This document shows positions 45,936 to 57,345 of a DNA stretch of 64,000 nt, in pieces (position 1 is the stretch's first letter; each line of letters opens with the position of its first letter). The translations under genes and the position numbers were made by a program. The stretch is taken from the NCBI GenBank assembly GCA_032622095.1, contig CP136069.1, positions 10,560,036 to 10,624,035 of the forward strand, in the 5' to 3' direction. Source of the stretch: Siphonodentalium dalli (lineage: Eukaryota; Mollusca; Scaphopoda; Gadilida; Siphonodentaliidae). Below the pieces are notes generated by a model. It was not told the origin of the DNA and made no database searches. It saw only the letters and a list, made by a program, of their open reading frames with translations.

Positions 45936-47805
45936 CCTACAGTGAAGTACATTATCACCTACAGTGAAGTACATTATCACCTACAGTGAAGTACATTATC
46001 ACCTACAGTGAAGTACATTATCACCTACAGTGAAGTACATTATCACCTACAGTGAAGTACATTATCACCTACAGTGAAGTACATTATCACCTACAGTGAA
46101 GTACATTATCACCTACAGTGAAGTACATTATCACCTACAGTGAAGTACATTATCACCTACAGTGAAGTACATTATCACCTACAGTGAAGTACATTATCAC
46201 CTACAGTGAAGTACATTATCACCTACAGTGAAGTACATTATCACCTACAGTGAAGTACATTATCACCTACAGTGAAGTACATTATCACCTACAGTGAAGT
46301 ACATTATCACCTACAGTGAAGTACATTATCACCTACAGTGAAGTACATTATCACCTACAGTGAAGTACATTATCACCTACAGTGAAGTACATTATCACCT
46401 ACAGTGAAGTACATTATCACCTACAGTGAAGTACATTATCACCTACAGTGAAGTACATTATCACCTACAGTGAAGTACATTATCACCTACAGTGAAGTAC
46501 ATTATCACCTACAGTGAAGTACATTATCACCTACAGTGAAGTACATTATCACCTACAGTGAAGTACATTATCACCTACAGTGAAGTACATTATCACCTAC
46601 AGTGAAGTACATTATCACCTACAGTGAAGTACATTATCACCTACAGTGAAGTACATTATCACCTACAGTGAAGTACATTATCACCTACAGTGAAGTACAT
46701 TATCACCTACAGTGAAGTACATTATCACCTACAGTGAAGTACATTATCACCTACAGTGAAGTACATTATCACCTACAGTGAAGTACATTATCACCTACAG
46801 TGAAGTACATTATCACCTACAGCGGAGTACATTATCACCTACAGTGAAGTACATTATCACCTACAGTGAAGTACATTATCACCTACAGTGAAGTACATTA
46901 TCACCTACAGTGAAGTACATTATCACCTACAGTGAAGTACATTATCACCTACAGTGAAGTACATTATCACCTACAGTGAAGTACATTATCACCTACAGTG
47001 AAGTACATTATCACCTACAGTGAAGTACATTATCACCTACAGTGAAGTACATTATCACCTACAGCGGAGTACATTATCACCTACAGTGAAGTACATTATC
47101 ACCTACAGTGAAGTACATTATCACCTACAGTGAAGTACATTATCACCTACAGTGAAGTACATTATCACCTACAGTGAAGTACATTATCACCTACAGTGAA
47201 GTACATTATCACCTACAGTGAAGTACATTATCACCTACAGCGGAGTACATTATCACCTACAGTGAAGTACATTATCACCTACAGTGAAGTACATTATCAC
47301 CTACAGTGAAGTACATTATCACCTACAGTGAAGTACATTATCACCTACAGTGAAGTACATTATCACCTACAGTGAAGTACATTATCACCTACAGTGAAGT
47401 ACATTATCACCTACAGTGAAGTACATTATCACCTACAGTGAAGTACATTATCACCTACAGTGAAGTACATTATCACCTACAGTGAAGTACATTATCACCT
47501 ACAGTGAAGTACATTATCACCTACAGTGAAGTACATTATCACCTACAGTGAAGTACATTATCACCTACAGTGAAGTACATTATCACCTACAGTGAAGTAC
47601 ATTATCACCTACAGTGAAGTACATTATCACCTACAGTGAAGTACATTATCACCTACAGTGAAGTACATTATCACCTACAGTGAAGTACATTATCACCTAC
47701 AGTGAAGTACATTATCACCTACAGTGAAGTACATTATCACCTACAGTGAAGTACATTATCACCTACAGTGGAGTACATTATCACCTACAGTGAAGTACAT
47801 TATCA
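45936..47805. repeat. 22-bp satellite, about 85 copies
   Basis: Nearly identical tandem copies of gtacattatcacctacagtg-aa. The only variants are four or five units with cagcggagt or cagtggagt, spaced irregularly (46822, 47063, 47239, 47768). Homogeneity indicates recent expansion; the true length may be collapsed. Confidence 0.97.
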
Positions 47806-47996
47806 AGAAATAGGTACGGTAATAACTAAGAAATATATTCCCTGCGTTATTTTTTCGACTTAATAAGGTTCCCTGTCAAAACTTCAAAAAGTTCCCAGGT
47901 TTTTTACTGGCAGGCATTCGCCTGAGTAGAGATTCAAGGCATGATCGATCTAGAGTTTAGTGTGCCTGTCATTATAGGGAGCCTCACATACATGTA

Positions 47997-48248
47997 CAGT
48001 AATGCCCTAAGTAATCGACACCTTAACCACAGCATAATTATGGGTAACTTTTCAGGATTTAGTCGGAAATATGGCTTGTTGCCATTCATCGGAAAGCTCT
48101 CGATGAGAGCTTTCCGATGAATGGCAACAAGCCATATCTCGGTGAGAGCTTTCCGATGAATGTCAACAAGCCATATTTCCGACTAAATCCTGAAAAGTTA
48201 CCCATAATTCTACTATGGTTACGGAGTCGATTATTTAGAGCATTACTG
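47997..48248. mobile_element. Family D MITE with duplicated loop segment
   Basis: cagtaatgccctaagtaatc to ttagagcattactg, TA flanks. The gagagctttccgatgaatg arm start is present twice (48113, 48145), adding about 35 bp. Confidence 0.85.
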
Positions 48249-48560
48249 TACTGAGGCCTGGGAGTAACACTATTGCACCCGATTGCACTGTAAAATATAG
48301 GCTTTTCTTCTGAGAATATCGGTTAGCAAAATAGAATCTTAGTCTGGGAGTTAGAAGGCCAAGACATAAAACATCACTTCAATTAATTCTCTAGGTTTCT
48401 ATTAATGAAATATGACATGCTCCAGCGGAGTAAATCTCATTAGCCGGAATCAAAACAAAAGGTTACCGTGACGATCAATACTCAATGAAATATATATGAG
48501 AGCCCAGGGATGATCTCATATAAGCTGCCAATATATCCCTCAGCCTCTGTTTGGGTGATC
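48249..48560. other. No feature seen
   Basis: Non-repetitive by eye; no exon recognised. Confidence 0.5.
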
Positions 48561-48561
48561 T

Positions 48562-48590
48562 TTAACCTTTCATGGTGGGAGCTGTGCTGG
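48562..48590. mobile_element. Family F terminal fragment
   Basis: TTAA-cctttcatggtgggagctg; it abuts the family D arm. Confidence 0.55.
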
Positions 48591-49445
48591 CATAATTCTG
48601 CTGTGGTTAACCCTTTACCCAACAGAAGGGCCCTGTGCCAATGCATTCTCTTATATATGCGAGTCGACCATAGGTCGCCTCGCATATATAAGAGAATACA
48701 TTGGCTTAACACATTTTTTTAGGCCAATGCATTCTCTTATATATGCGAGGCGACCTATGGTCGACTCACATATATAAGAGAATGCATTGGCACAGGGCAT
48801 AACTGTAACTATCACAATGTGGTCAAGGAGCCGGTTCCAATGATATCCATATTTGTATGGTTCTATTGAGACAGACCGAAGATATTTTAGGCTGTTGAAG
48901 CTTTATTTGGCCGGTTTTGGCCGGTTTGTTGGGTAAAGGGTTAAGAGGTCGATTAATTAGAGCATTACTGTACATTATGTTGAAAGGGATTTGACAACCT
49001 ATTAAGTTTCATGTTGAATGGCTGTTTGTGGTGATTGAAGTCTGTTGAAGGTTTAATTTAATTTCAACCAAGGCTCAAAATAAGTGGCTGGTCAGGGTCA
49101 TTGTCCGACGAAAAATAGATTATGTCCAGTGCACTTCTGTATCTGTCGCACATTTTGTTCAATGCAAATTTTTAAACAATTCATCTGTATCTGTTTGGGT
49201 ACGTCCAAAGAGCCACTACTGACCAAATTGGACATTGAAAGTAAAAAATAGTTCTATTTTAAATTTCAGATCAATTCAGAGTGAATATAATTAAAATTAA
49301 CTAACATGTGCATCTCATTGACGAATAATAAGTCAATTGGAAATTTAAATACTGTCTCATACAGTACATCTGAATTTTGACAGGCACCATTTTGAAATGA
49401 CCATGCAACACCATCCATTTGGAAGAAGAATTATTTAGAGCCTTG
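48591..49445. repeat. Inverted duplicate of the 28.2-29.1 kb locus
   Basis: Read on the minus strand, this repeats family E, the 100-bp linker (gacttcaatcaccacaa...) and family D with a family A element at the same TTAA as in 28172-29105. The spacer of the nested family A copy is shortened here. Confidence 0.85.
48607..48944. mobile_element. Family A MITE nested in family D, short spacer
   Basis: TTAA at 48607-48610 and 48941-48944. The family D words ataattctgctgtgg and gaggtcgattaattagagc lie on the two sides. Confidence 0.88.
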
Positions 49446-49499
49446 GGCACAACATTGAAGACCGAGTGCCAATGCATTTTTTTATATATGCGAGTCGAC

Positions 49500-49790
49500 C
49501 ATATGTTGACATCGTTTTTAGTTACTTTGTCCCTTCTGTTCAGTTTATATATCCCCTAATTTGCAGAAGATAAGTTGCACAATCGAGGTGAGTAATGGGT
49601 GAACATCACAAACTTCAACTAAGGTCGTCTAAGGAACTTCAATCTAACCCCAGGTCCCATAGGCCAAAGCAGAATGAGGTTCCCAGGGCGATAGGCCAAA
49701 GCAGAATGAGGTTCCCAGGGTGTACATACAAAGTAATTTGTTGAATTGCCTTGAAAAAGTGAAAAATTCTGGCTGACAGAATATTGTCAA
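49500..49790. mobile_element. Family C long-form internal fragment
   Basis: gttactttgtcccttctgtt, gaagataagttgcacaatcg, a direct duplication of ataggccaaagcagaatgag (49659 and 49690), and a segment inverted relative to 19190-19240. Confidence 0.65.
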
Positions 49791-50050
49791 CTACTGGTAG
49801 GTATTTGGATACATTTGGGCTTCTAGAGTATAAGTGCCCAAACCAGTAACACCTTGTATCTATATAGACAGTCCTGAATATTTCTTGCAGTCCTGTTTAA
49901 AGATGGATAAATGAAGACCATTTCTATATTCCCCGGCAATTGATACCAGATTTATAATTCAAAATCAAAGAAGGTTGGGCGCAATAAGATTTTTAGAGTA
50001 TTACAATATATGACCCGCCATATCAAATCCAGTCGTAAGTCGGGATTTTT

Positions 50051-50424
50051 TTACCCTGTGCCAATGCATTCTCTTATATATGCGAGTCGACCATAGGTCG
50101 CCTCGCATATATAAGAGAATGCATTGGCCTAACAATTTTTTACAATTTTAATAATATTTTCTTGTATTCTTTAACAATTTTATAATTTCACCCATACAGA
50201 GCCCCAGACAAACATGAGCAGACGACACTCTTCTATATGCTTCTATATATGTGTGGGGCTCCCTGCAGGGTAATGGATGTTTTTTATTTTATGTCCTAAA
50301 AATTGTAAGAAACATTTATTTTAAAAAAATGATAAAAAATTGTTAGGCCAATGCATTCTCTTATATATGTGAGGCAACCTATGGTCGACTCGCATATATA
50401 AGAGAATGCATTGGCACAGGGTAA
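50051..50424. mobile_element. Hairpin MITE variant V, complete
   Basis: Starts ttaccctgtgccaatgc and ends gcattggcacagggtaa. Two hairpins flank a central cagagccccagac...gtgtggggctcc segment shared with 24064-24384. Families A, B and F termini are absent. Confidence 0.75.
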
Positions 50425-50692
50425 AACCATAAAATAGCCACAATTCCCCTACTAGTAAGTACCAGTTTATTGGGCTTTATTGCATGGCACACAAATTAAA
50501 TCTTCTATCTTTAATATTAAAAGTTTATTTTTATTAATATATTTGAACCCCCGCCACACCCCCCTCCCCTCACACACCCATTGCGCCATGCAGAACCCAT
50601 GATCAATGATATTCTGACTATACATTGTGATTTCTTCTTCACAATATTGTAACTTCTTTCAGGAGGGAAACGTACGTGGCTTCTGTCTACTA
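50425..50692. other. No feature seen
   Basis: Contains a C-rich patch (cccccgccacacccccctcc) near 50549; no gene. Confidence 0.5.
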
Positions 50693-50824
50693 CAGTACTT
50701 AATGCCCTAAATAATCGACTCCTTAACCACAGCAGAATTATGTGTAATTTTTCAGGATTTAGTCGAAATTTGGCTTGTTGCCATTCATTGGAAAGCTCTT
50801 GCTTTCCGATGAATGGCATTACTG
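50693..50824. mobile_element. Family D MITE, right arm mostly deleted
   Basis: cagtacttaatgccctaaat left arm complete; the right arm jumps from gctttccgatgaatggc to attactg. Confidence 0.8.
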
Positions 50825-51326
50825 TATATGTACATGTATGTGTAACTCAGACTGCTTATATTCAAACATATCATTCTGTTCCATGATGGTTCCAGAACCC
50901 TTTTCATACCTCCTCCTCCCATACCCGCTCCCAACTTAGGCCGTAACCCTTTGGTGCATATCATGATCAGAAAACAGTTGTCCCCAAAAATTCCCTGCAT
51001 CCGTCCCTGTCTAATCCATTAAAAGTTAAATTTCACATCAAATCAGATAAATGTATTACCATGCGTTTTATAATAGTATTTTTCATTTCTTAATGGATTT
51101 AAGTGTGTTTACTGATTTATCTGGTTCGGCATTGCATAATACTTGTTAGAAAGCTACTGATGCAATAATATTCTGATAACGATCTACTTTTCACCAATAG
51201 ATAGAAATATTAATATAATTTACCTCCAGTTATAAACATGTTGGTGCTCATAATTCAGTGGGTATTCGATAATTTAGGAACAGTAATTTAGGGTATCAAG
51301 ATATGTATCATATCATTGATCATATA
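50825..51326. other. No feature seen
   Basis: AT-rich sequence without recognisable genes. Confidence 0.5.
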
Positions 51327-52124
51327 CAGTAATGACCTAAATAATCAACTCCTTAACAACAGCAAAATTATGGGTAACTTATCAGGATTTAGTCGGAAAT
51401 ATGGCTTGTTGCCATTCATCGGAAAGCTCTCACTAATTCTGCTGTGGTAAGGAGTCGATTATTTAGGGCATTACGATCAATATGATACATAGCTCAGTGA
51501 GAGCTTTCCGAGATAAATGGCAACAAGCCATATTTCCGACTAAATCCTGAAAAGTTACCCATAATTCTGCTGTGGTTAAGGAGTCGATTATTTAGGGCAT
51601 TAGGATCAATGATATGATACATAGCTCAGTGAGAGCTTTCCGATGAATGGCAACAAGCCATATTTCCGACTAAATCCTGAAAAGTTACCCATAATTCTGC
51701 TGTGGTTAAGGAGTCGATTATTTAGGGCATTACGATCAATGATATGATACATAGCTCAGTGAGAGCTTTCCAATGAATGGCAACAAGCCATATTTCCGAC
51801 TAAATCCTGAAAAGTTACCCATAATTCTGCTGTGGTTAAGGAGTCGATTATTTAGGGCATGACGATCAATGATATGATACATAGCTCAGTGAGAGCTTTC
51901 AGATGAATGGCAACAAGCCATATTTCCGACTAAATCCTGAAAAGTTAGCCATAATTCTGCTGCGGTGAAGGAGTCGATTATTTAGATCATTACGATCAAT
52001 GATGTGATACATAGCTCAGTGAGAGCTTTCCGATGAATGGCAACAAGCCATATTTCCGACTAAATCCTGAAATGTTACCCATAATTCTGCTGTGGTTAAG
52101 GAGTCGATTATTTAGGGCATTACT
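51327..52124. mobile_element. Family D MITE with tandemly amplified right arm
   Basis: One left arm (51327-51430) and a partial right arm are followed by five copies of a 130-bp unit (gagagctttccg starts at 51499, 51631, 51761, 51891, 52021). Each unit has a full right arm, gagagctttcc to tttagggcatt, plus a roughly 30-bp tail acgatcaatgatatgatac. The last copy ends normally at attactg-TA. The tail is the inverse complement of the sequence just left of the element (tatcatatcattgatcat). Confidence 0.9.
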
Positions 52125-52286
52125 GTATTGGTGAATCGTATCATATCGTGACCAAGTGTATCATTAAAGCCCAGACTTCTAGATGTTTGAAGTCTCTTGA
52201 CGGATCCCTGGTGGCACATATAACATACCGTATACGGTAGCAAAATTCTTCATGGGATTATAGATGTGATTGGGTACACGTGCATA

Positions 52287-52732
52287 CAAGCCTGAAAATA
52301 GTGTGTCTGTCACTTGCAGAATGAGGTCCTCGGAAGGTGAATTTAGTGACACTCATGATCACACACGGGGGCTAGCATCACCAAATTCACCCTCTGGAAA
52401 CCTCATTCTCCTTTGGCCTCAACTACTATGGGAGACCTGGGATCAGATTGAAGTTACCCAATTGGAGATACATGTACATGTAGTTCTCCCATTACTCACC
52501 TCGATTATGAAATTTATCTTTTGCAAATAAGAGGATATAGAAACTTTCCAGAAGGGAAAAAGTAACTAAAAACAATGTTAATTTGAGACTATAAATACCA
52601 TGGGACCTAAGCAGAATGAGGTCCCCAGAGGGTTAATTTGGTGATGCTAGCCCGCTGTACGGGATAGCATCAGTAAATTCACCCGCTGTGGACCTCATTC
52701 TGCAAATGACAGACACACTATTTGCAGGCTTA
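52287..52732. mobile_element. Family C long form with a perfect 8-bp duplication
   Basis: caagcctgaaaatagtgtg to tttgcaggctta, flanked by cgtgcata at 52279-52286 and 52733-52740. All internal long-form landmarks are present, so this is a good type copy of the 446-bp form. Confidence 0.9.
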
Positions 52733-52942
52733 CGTGCATAGGTAAAATTAACTAACCCAGGTGAATATAAAGAATGGTGTGTAAACAGCCCGGGTACATG
52801 ACATGATACACGATTCTCAGTCAGTAAATAAACACCTCCTGTTTCTAGGACAAAGTGTATTCGGTGGGAAGGATGAACTTAACAATGACGATGCAGTGAA
52901 TTGCTTTTTTGTAGTCCACAGCAATTTGATTAGTTTAATATA

Positions 52943-53159
52943 CAGTAATGCCCTAAATAATCAACTCCTTAACCACATTATAATTATGGGTAATTTTTCA
53001 GGATTTTGTCGGAAATATGGTTTGTTGCCATTCATCGGAAAGCTCTCAGTGAGAGCTTTCCGATGAATGGCAACAAGCCATATTTCCGACTAAATCCTGA
53101 AAAGTTATCATGCAATAATTCTGCTGTGGTTAAGGAGTCGATTATTTAGGGCATTACTG
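52943..53159. mobile_element. Family D MITE
   Basis: cagtaatgccctaaataatc to ttagggcattactg, TA flanks, near-perfect palindrome. Confidence 0.88.
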
Positions 53160-53239
53160 TATCTTCAGATGGAGTAGAGGAAAACCCAGACAGAAAACAT
53201 ATAAAAAGTTTCGGTTACTTATTAACCCTGGCAATGCCT

Positions 53240-53395
53240 AGCAACCTGAAACAAGAACTGAGATTGTATTGAGACAATATTCAGTCGTTGCTAATTCCCA
53301 AAATTATCTCAAAGCTGAGAATCGATTGGGGCCTGTAGACTCAGACCCTGGTGAATATAAATATCATTACCTCCACATATAATCATACAACAGAT
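53240..53395. repeat. Dispersed 140-bp repeat, copy 1
   Basis: gagattgtattgagacaat to atatcattacctccac. It matches 58628-58770 (gagattgtatcgagacaat ... cattacctccgcg). Both copies lie shortly after a family D element. Confidence 0.75.
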
Positions 53396-53486
53396 ATGAA
53401 ATGATAAAGATTTTTCATGTTGCTGCTGCCTAAAATATTTATTAAAGTAACAGTAACACTTAAAGACATATTGTGGACTTATTTCA

Positions 53487-54344
53487 TTGAATAAAAACTA
53501 TCAGTTAGTATCCAAACACTATCACCACTCAGCCCCACTGGAATAAAAACTATCAGTTAGTATCCAAACACTATCTCCACTCAGGCCCCACTGGAATAAA
53601 AACTATCAGTTAGTATCCAAACACTATCCCCATTGGAATAAAAACTATCAGTTAGTATCCAAACACTATCTCCACTCAGGCCCACTGGAATAAAAACTAT
53701 CAGTTAGTATCCACACACTATCCCCACTCAGGCCCCACTGGAATAAAAACTATCAGTTAGTATCCAAACACAGTATCCCCACTCAGGCCCCACTGGAATA
53801 AAAACTATCAGTTAGTATCCAAACACTATCCCCACTCAGGCCCCACTGGAATAAAAACTATCTGTTAGTATCCAAACACTATCCCCATTGGAATAAAAAC
53901 TATCAGTTAGTATCCACACACTATCCCCACTCAGGCCCCACTGGAATAAAAACTATCAGTTAGTATCCAAACACAGTATCCCCACTCAGGCCCCACTGGA
54001 ATAAAAACTATCAGTTAGTATCCAAACACTATCCCCACTCAGGCCCCACTGGAATAAAAACTATCTGTTAGTATCCAAACACTATCCCCATTGGAATAAA
54101 AACTATCAGTTAGTATCCACACACTATCCCCACTCAGGCCCCACTGGAATAAAAACTATCAGTTAGTATCCAAACACAGTATCCCCACTCAGGCCCCACT
54201 GGAATAAAAACTATCAGTTAGTATCCAAACACTATCCCCACTCAGGCCCCACTGGAATAAAAACTATCTGTTAGTATCCAAACACTATCCCCATTGGAAT
54301 AAAAACTATCAGTTAGTATCCAAACACTATCCCTATTGGAATAA
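53487..54344. repeat. 53-bp tandem repeat with 203-bp higher-order structure
   Basis: Unit ggaataaaaactatcagtta-gtatccaaacactatcc-ccactcaggccccact. A block of four units (ccacacac variant, cacagtatc variant, standard, short ctgttag/ccccatt variant) repeats about three times with a 203-bp period; ccacacac lies at 53711, 53914 and 54117. Confidence 0.93.
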
Positions 54345-54714
54345 CAAGACAGTCAATGACTGTGGGGTCGCTCACCAGACTGCAAAGACTGATAAGACTG
54401 GGACTGTGGAGACCAAAACAGTCAGCACTTTTCATAATCACTTTAAAAGAAGTAGATTTAAACAGGATATGTGGCTAGAGAGACTGTAAGTATGTAGATT
54501 GGTGAAAATCCACCTTGAAATTGCCAACTGTACACTACTGATCACCCCCCATTTAAAAACAAATCTGAATTGCAGTCAAGGGAGAACATTCCATTCTATA
54601 TAAGCCAAATAGTTCTTGCAAAACATATTTTAAGAATTACTATGCAGTGAAATAGTTAAGTCTCTGGCTCTGCCCTTATTTGACTTTGTGATCCCATTTT
54701 CACAAATCTGATAA

Positions 54715-54955
54715 GGATAAGATTTAAGTTCCCCAGTTGAAGTTGGTGATATGCCCATGGGCACCTCATTTATGAATTTTATCTTCTGCAAGTTAGGGGA
54801 TATAGAAACTTCCTAGAAGGGAAATTTAACTAACAACAATGTAAATTTGATACTGTAGATACTTCCCAGAAGATGAGGCCTAAGCAGAATGAGGTCTCCA
54901 GAAGGTGAATTTGGTTATGCTAGCCCGCTGTGTGGGATAGCATCACAAAAAGCGT
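54715..54955. mobile_element. Family C fragment
   Basis: ccccagttgaagttggtgat through cttcccagaagatgaggcc to gggatagcatcaca. Confidence 0.7.
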
Positions 54956-55010
54956 GTATGTTCCTACATTGTGCATGCCTGGCCTCAAGCAACACAATGT
55001 ATTATACAAT

Positions 55011-55442
55011 CAAGCCTTGAAATAGTGTGAAAGTGTGTCTGTCATTTGCAGAATGAGGTCCCCAGAGGGTGAATTTAGTGATGCTATCCCGCACAGCGGG
55101 CTAGCATCACTAAATTCACCCTCTGGGGACCTCATTCTGCTAGGGCCCCCAACTGCTATGGCAGACCTAGGATAAGATTGAAGTTCCCCAGTTGAAGTTG
55201 GTGATGTTCACCCATTGGGCACCTCAATTAGGAATTTATCTTCTGCAAATTAGGGGATATAGAAACTTCCTAGAAGGGAAATGTAACTAACAACAATGTT
55301 AATTTGATACTATAGATACTTCCCAGAAGATGAGGCCTAAGCAGAATGAGGTCTCCAGAGGGTGAATTTGGTGATGCTAGGCCGCTGTGTGGGATAGCAT
55401 CACTAAATTCACCCTCTGGGGACCTCATTCTGCAAATGACAT
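55011..55442. mobile_element. Family C long form
   Basis: caagccttgaaatagtgtg (with an extra aaagtgtg) through two palindromes and the full internal segment to ctcattctgcaaatgaca; the right terminus is missing. Confidence 0.8.
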
Positions 55443-55739
55443 TAGTCCTGATATGAACAATACATGAGAGATTGGGAATTAATGACATCTAGCAAATCTG
55501 CAGGAATGTTTATAAACATATCAAGATTGACATGATTGTGTCGGCATACCCAGCATATATACAGTTACAGCCAAAGTAAATGCTTCTTATTAATGATTCT
55601 GTCAAGAATTTGAGTAAATTTTATTTTTGAGACCAGGCCAGGGTGGCAGAAGCAGTGCACTTGAATGAAGGGCCAGGGCCCACAACCTACAGAAATGTAA
55701 TGGCATTAGTTTTTCAATTATCAAAAAATGTTAAACAAT

Positions 55740-55920
55740 ATATATATATATTAAATTGACCATGGAGTTAAATACACTTTTTTTTCTTTTTTTTTTAAAT
55801 ATTCTAATAAAAAAAAACAATTCCACAGTTTTTTTAAATATTCTTTTATTTTTTAATATATCATTTTTTTTCTATTCTTTTCTTTTTTGGTTAAAGAGTT
55901 TAATCTGAATTTTTTTTTTC
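55740..55920. repeat. T-rich low-complexity tract
   Basis: (ta)n at 55738-55750 and several tttttttt-rich runs; part of the H2 region. Confidence 0.8.
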
Positions 55921-56489
55921 TGAGTTATGTCCCTGGCCCCACCCACATTTGACCCAGTGACCTCATTTGAACAAATCTGAACCCCAGTCAACCAATGATC
56001 CTTCATACCAAATATGAACCCATTTGGCCTGATGGTATTCGAGAAGAAGATGTTTAAAAGAATTACTATGGAGGGAAAGAGTTATGGCCCTGGTTTCTCA
56101 ACTAATCAACCTGGTGACCTCATTTGAACAAATCTGGATGTGAGTCACCTAGGGAACATCCACACCAAATATGAACCCATTAGGCCTTATGGTTCTGGAA
56201 AAGAAGTCGTTATAAGAATTACTATGAAGGAATAGAGTTGTGGCCCTGCTTTCGCAACTATTTGACCCAGTGACCTCATTTGAACAAATCTGAATGAGAG
56301 TCACCTAGGGAACATCCACACCAAATATGAACCAATTCGGTCCAATGGAACTTTAGAAGAAGATGTTCAAAGAATTGTTGACGGACGGATGGACGGATGG
56401 ACGGAAGGACGGATGGACGGACGGATGGACGGACGACGGACGAGGAGTGATGACTATAGCTCCACCGGAGACTTCGTCTCAGGTGAGCT

Positions 56490-56533
56490 AAAAACTATCA
56501 GTTAGTATCCACACACTATCCCCATTGGAATAA
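56490..56533. repeat. Detached single unit of the 53-bp array
   Basis: aaaactatcagttagtatcc acacactatccccattgg, matching the ccacacac/short unit type of the array 2.1 kb upstream. Confidence 0.85.
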
Positions 56534-56925
56534 TGTAGTAAAGAAATACGATTGTCGAAAATTCCAACCACATCGACTGTACTATTTCAGATAACACCCA
56601 TTTCAGAGAAAACAATGGGTAAGCTACCGCACAAATGTAAATACTGGTATTTACTACTTTATTCAGGATGCCTTATTGGGCATATAAACATTACGGCAAT
56701 GATTATGCCAATAATAGCCACTACTTGTAATTCGTTTATAATAATATTTGGATATTAAATTTATGAAAATAAAAGGTTGCTGACTAAAATATCCCCTCGA
56801 TGAAGGTGGCAGGTATATCCCCTCGATGAAGGTGGCAGGTTTGAAGGATTTCTGGGTTTAAGATCCCTATACTACAAACTGTAGGAGGAATTGATTACAC
56901 CAATATGATACAAAGTGCCTATTCA
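56534..56925. other. No gene; one small duplication
   Basis: tatcccctcgatgaaggtgg occurs twice in tandem at about 56790 and 56816. A 68-codon frame here has no support. Confidence 0.5.
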
Positions 56926-57345
56926 CTAAATATGTTGCACATCTTCAATGAGTCGAGAAAGGGTCAATAACTCTAAAATAAAAAAACATAAAACATTTCT
57001 ATGTCGGAAAATTGGCAATAACCCTGCCAAAATGACTTCGATTGAACAGATGCGCAGGTTCCCATGCTGGTCGACATCTGTTTTTAAATAATTGACAGGA
57101 AAATGATGTAATACAGACTCGGACAAAAGATGCGTCCCAGGATGTATGATTCTATGTTGAAAAATGGCAATAACTCCGCCAAAATGAGTCTGACCGAACT
57201 CAAAATTACAGGTATGCAGGTTCACATGCTGGTTGATATATGTGCCAAGTTTTAAAAAAATTGACAAGAAAATGACAGAATACAGGCTCGGACAACATTC
57301 CGGATAGATGGAGAGATGGACGAGGGTCTGACGGAATATCGGGGG
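56926..57345. repeat. Mollusc repeat, 'ggcaataactc' units
   Basis: Two diverged units (attggcaataaccctgccaa at about 57008; atggcaataactccgccaaa at about 57164) followed by a gatagatggagagatggacg tail. Related in style to repeat H. The 163-codon minus-strand frame across it is incidental. Confidence 0.7.

Larger units (their letters stand above)
45238..47952. mobile_element. Fold-back element K, hAT-like duplication, with satellite in one arm
   Basis: Inverted arms of about 160 bp: ttagatcatgccatgaatct from 45238 and its diverged complement ending 47952, sharing gtcgaaaaaataacgcaggg and ctttttgaagttttga. Flanks GAGTTAAG (45230-45237) and GAGTTTAG (47953-47960) form a 7/8 duplication. Inner arm words ggtcccaactcaaaatttt / gcaattttgagttgggg continue the palindrome on either side of the nested family A element. 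One arm word, cacctacagtgaagtacatt, is the unit of the 22-bp satellite. Confidence 0.75.
45221..47985. mobile_element. Family C remnant split by fold-back element K
   Basis: caagcctgagtt (45223) on the left and gtttagtgtgcctgtcatt (47955-47975) on the right are consecutive in other family C copies (for example gcctgagttt-tgtgtctg types). Confidence 0.55.
54345..56489. mobile_element. Repeat H2 element interrupting the 53-bp array, with nested family C
   Basis: The tandem array stops at attggaataa (54344) and one further unit (aaaactatcagttagtatcc) resumes at 56490. The intervening DNA begins caagacagtcaatgactgtg and ends gacttcgtctcaggtgagct. It contains units with ttaagaattactatg, cagtgacctcatttgaacaa and atccacaccaaatatgaacc, a gacggatggacgg run (56380-56440), and family C copies at 54715-54955 and 55011-55442. 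Confidence 0.7.

Noticed and set aside
45936-47805. CRISPR-like regular array
   Set aside because: The 22-bp units are directly contiguous with no spacers, in animal DNA.
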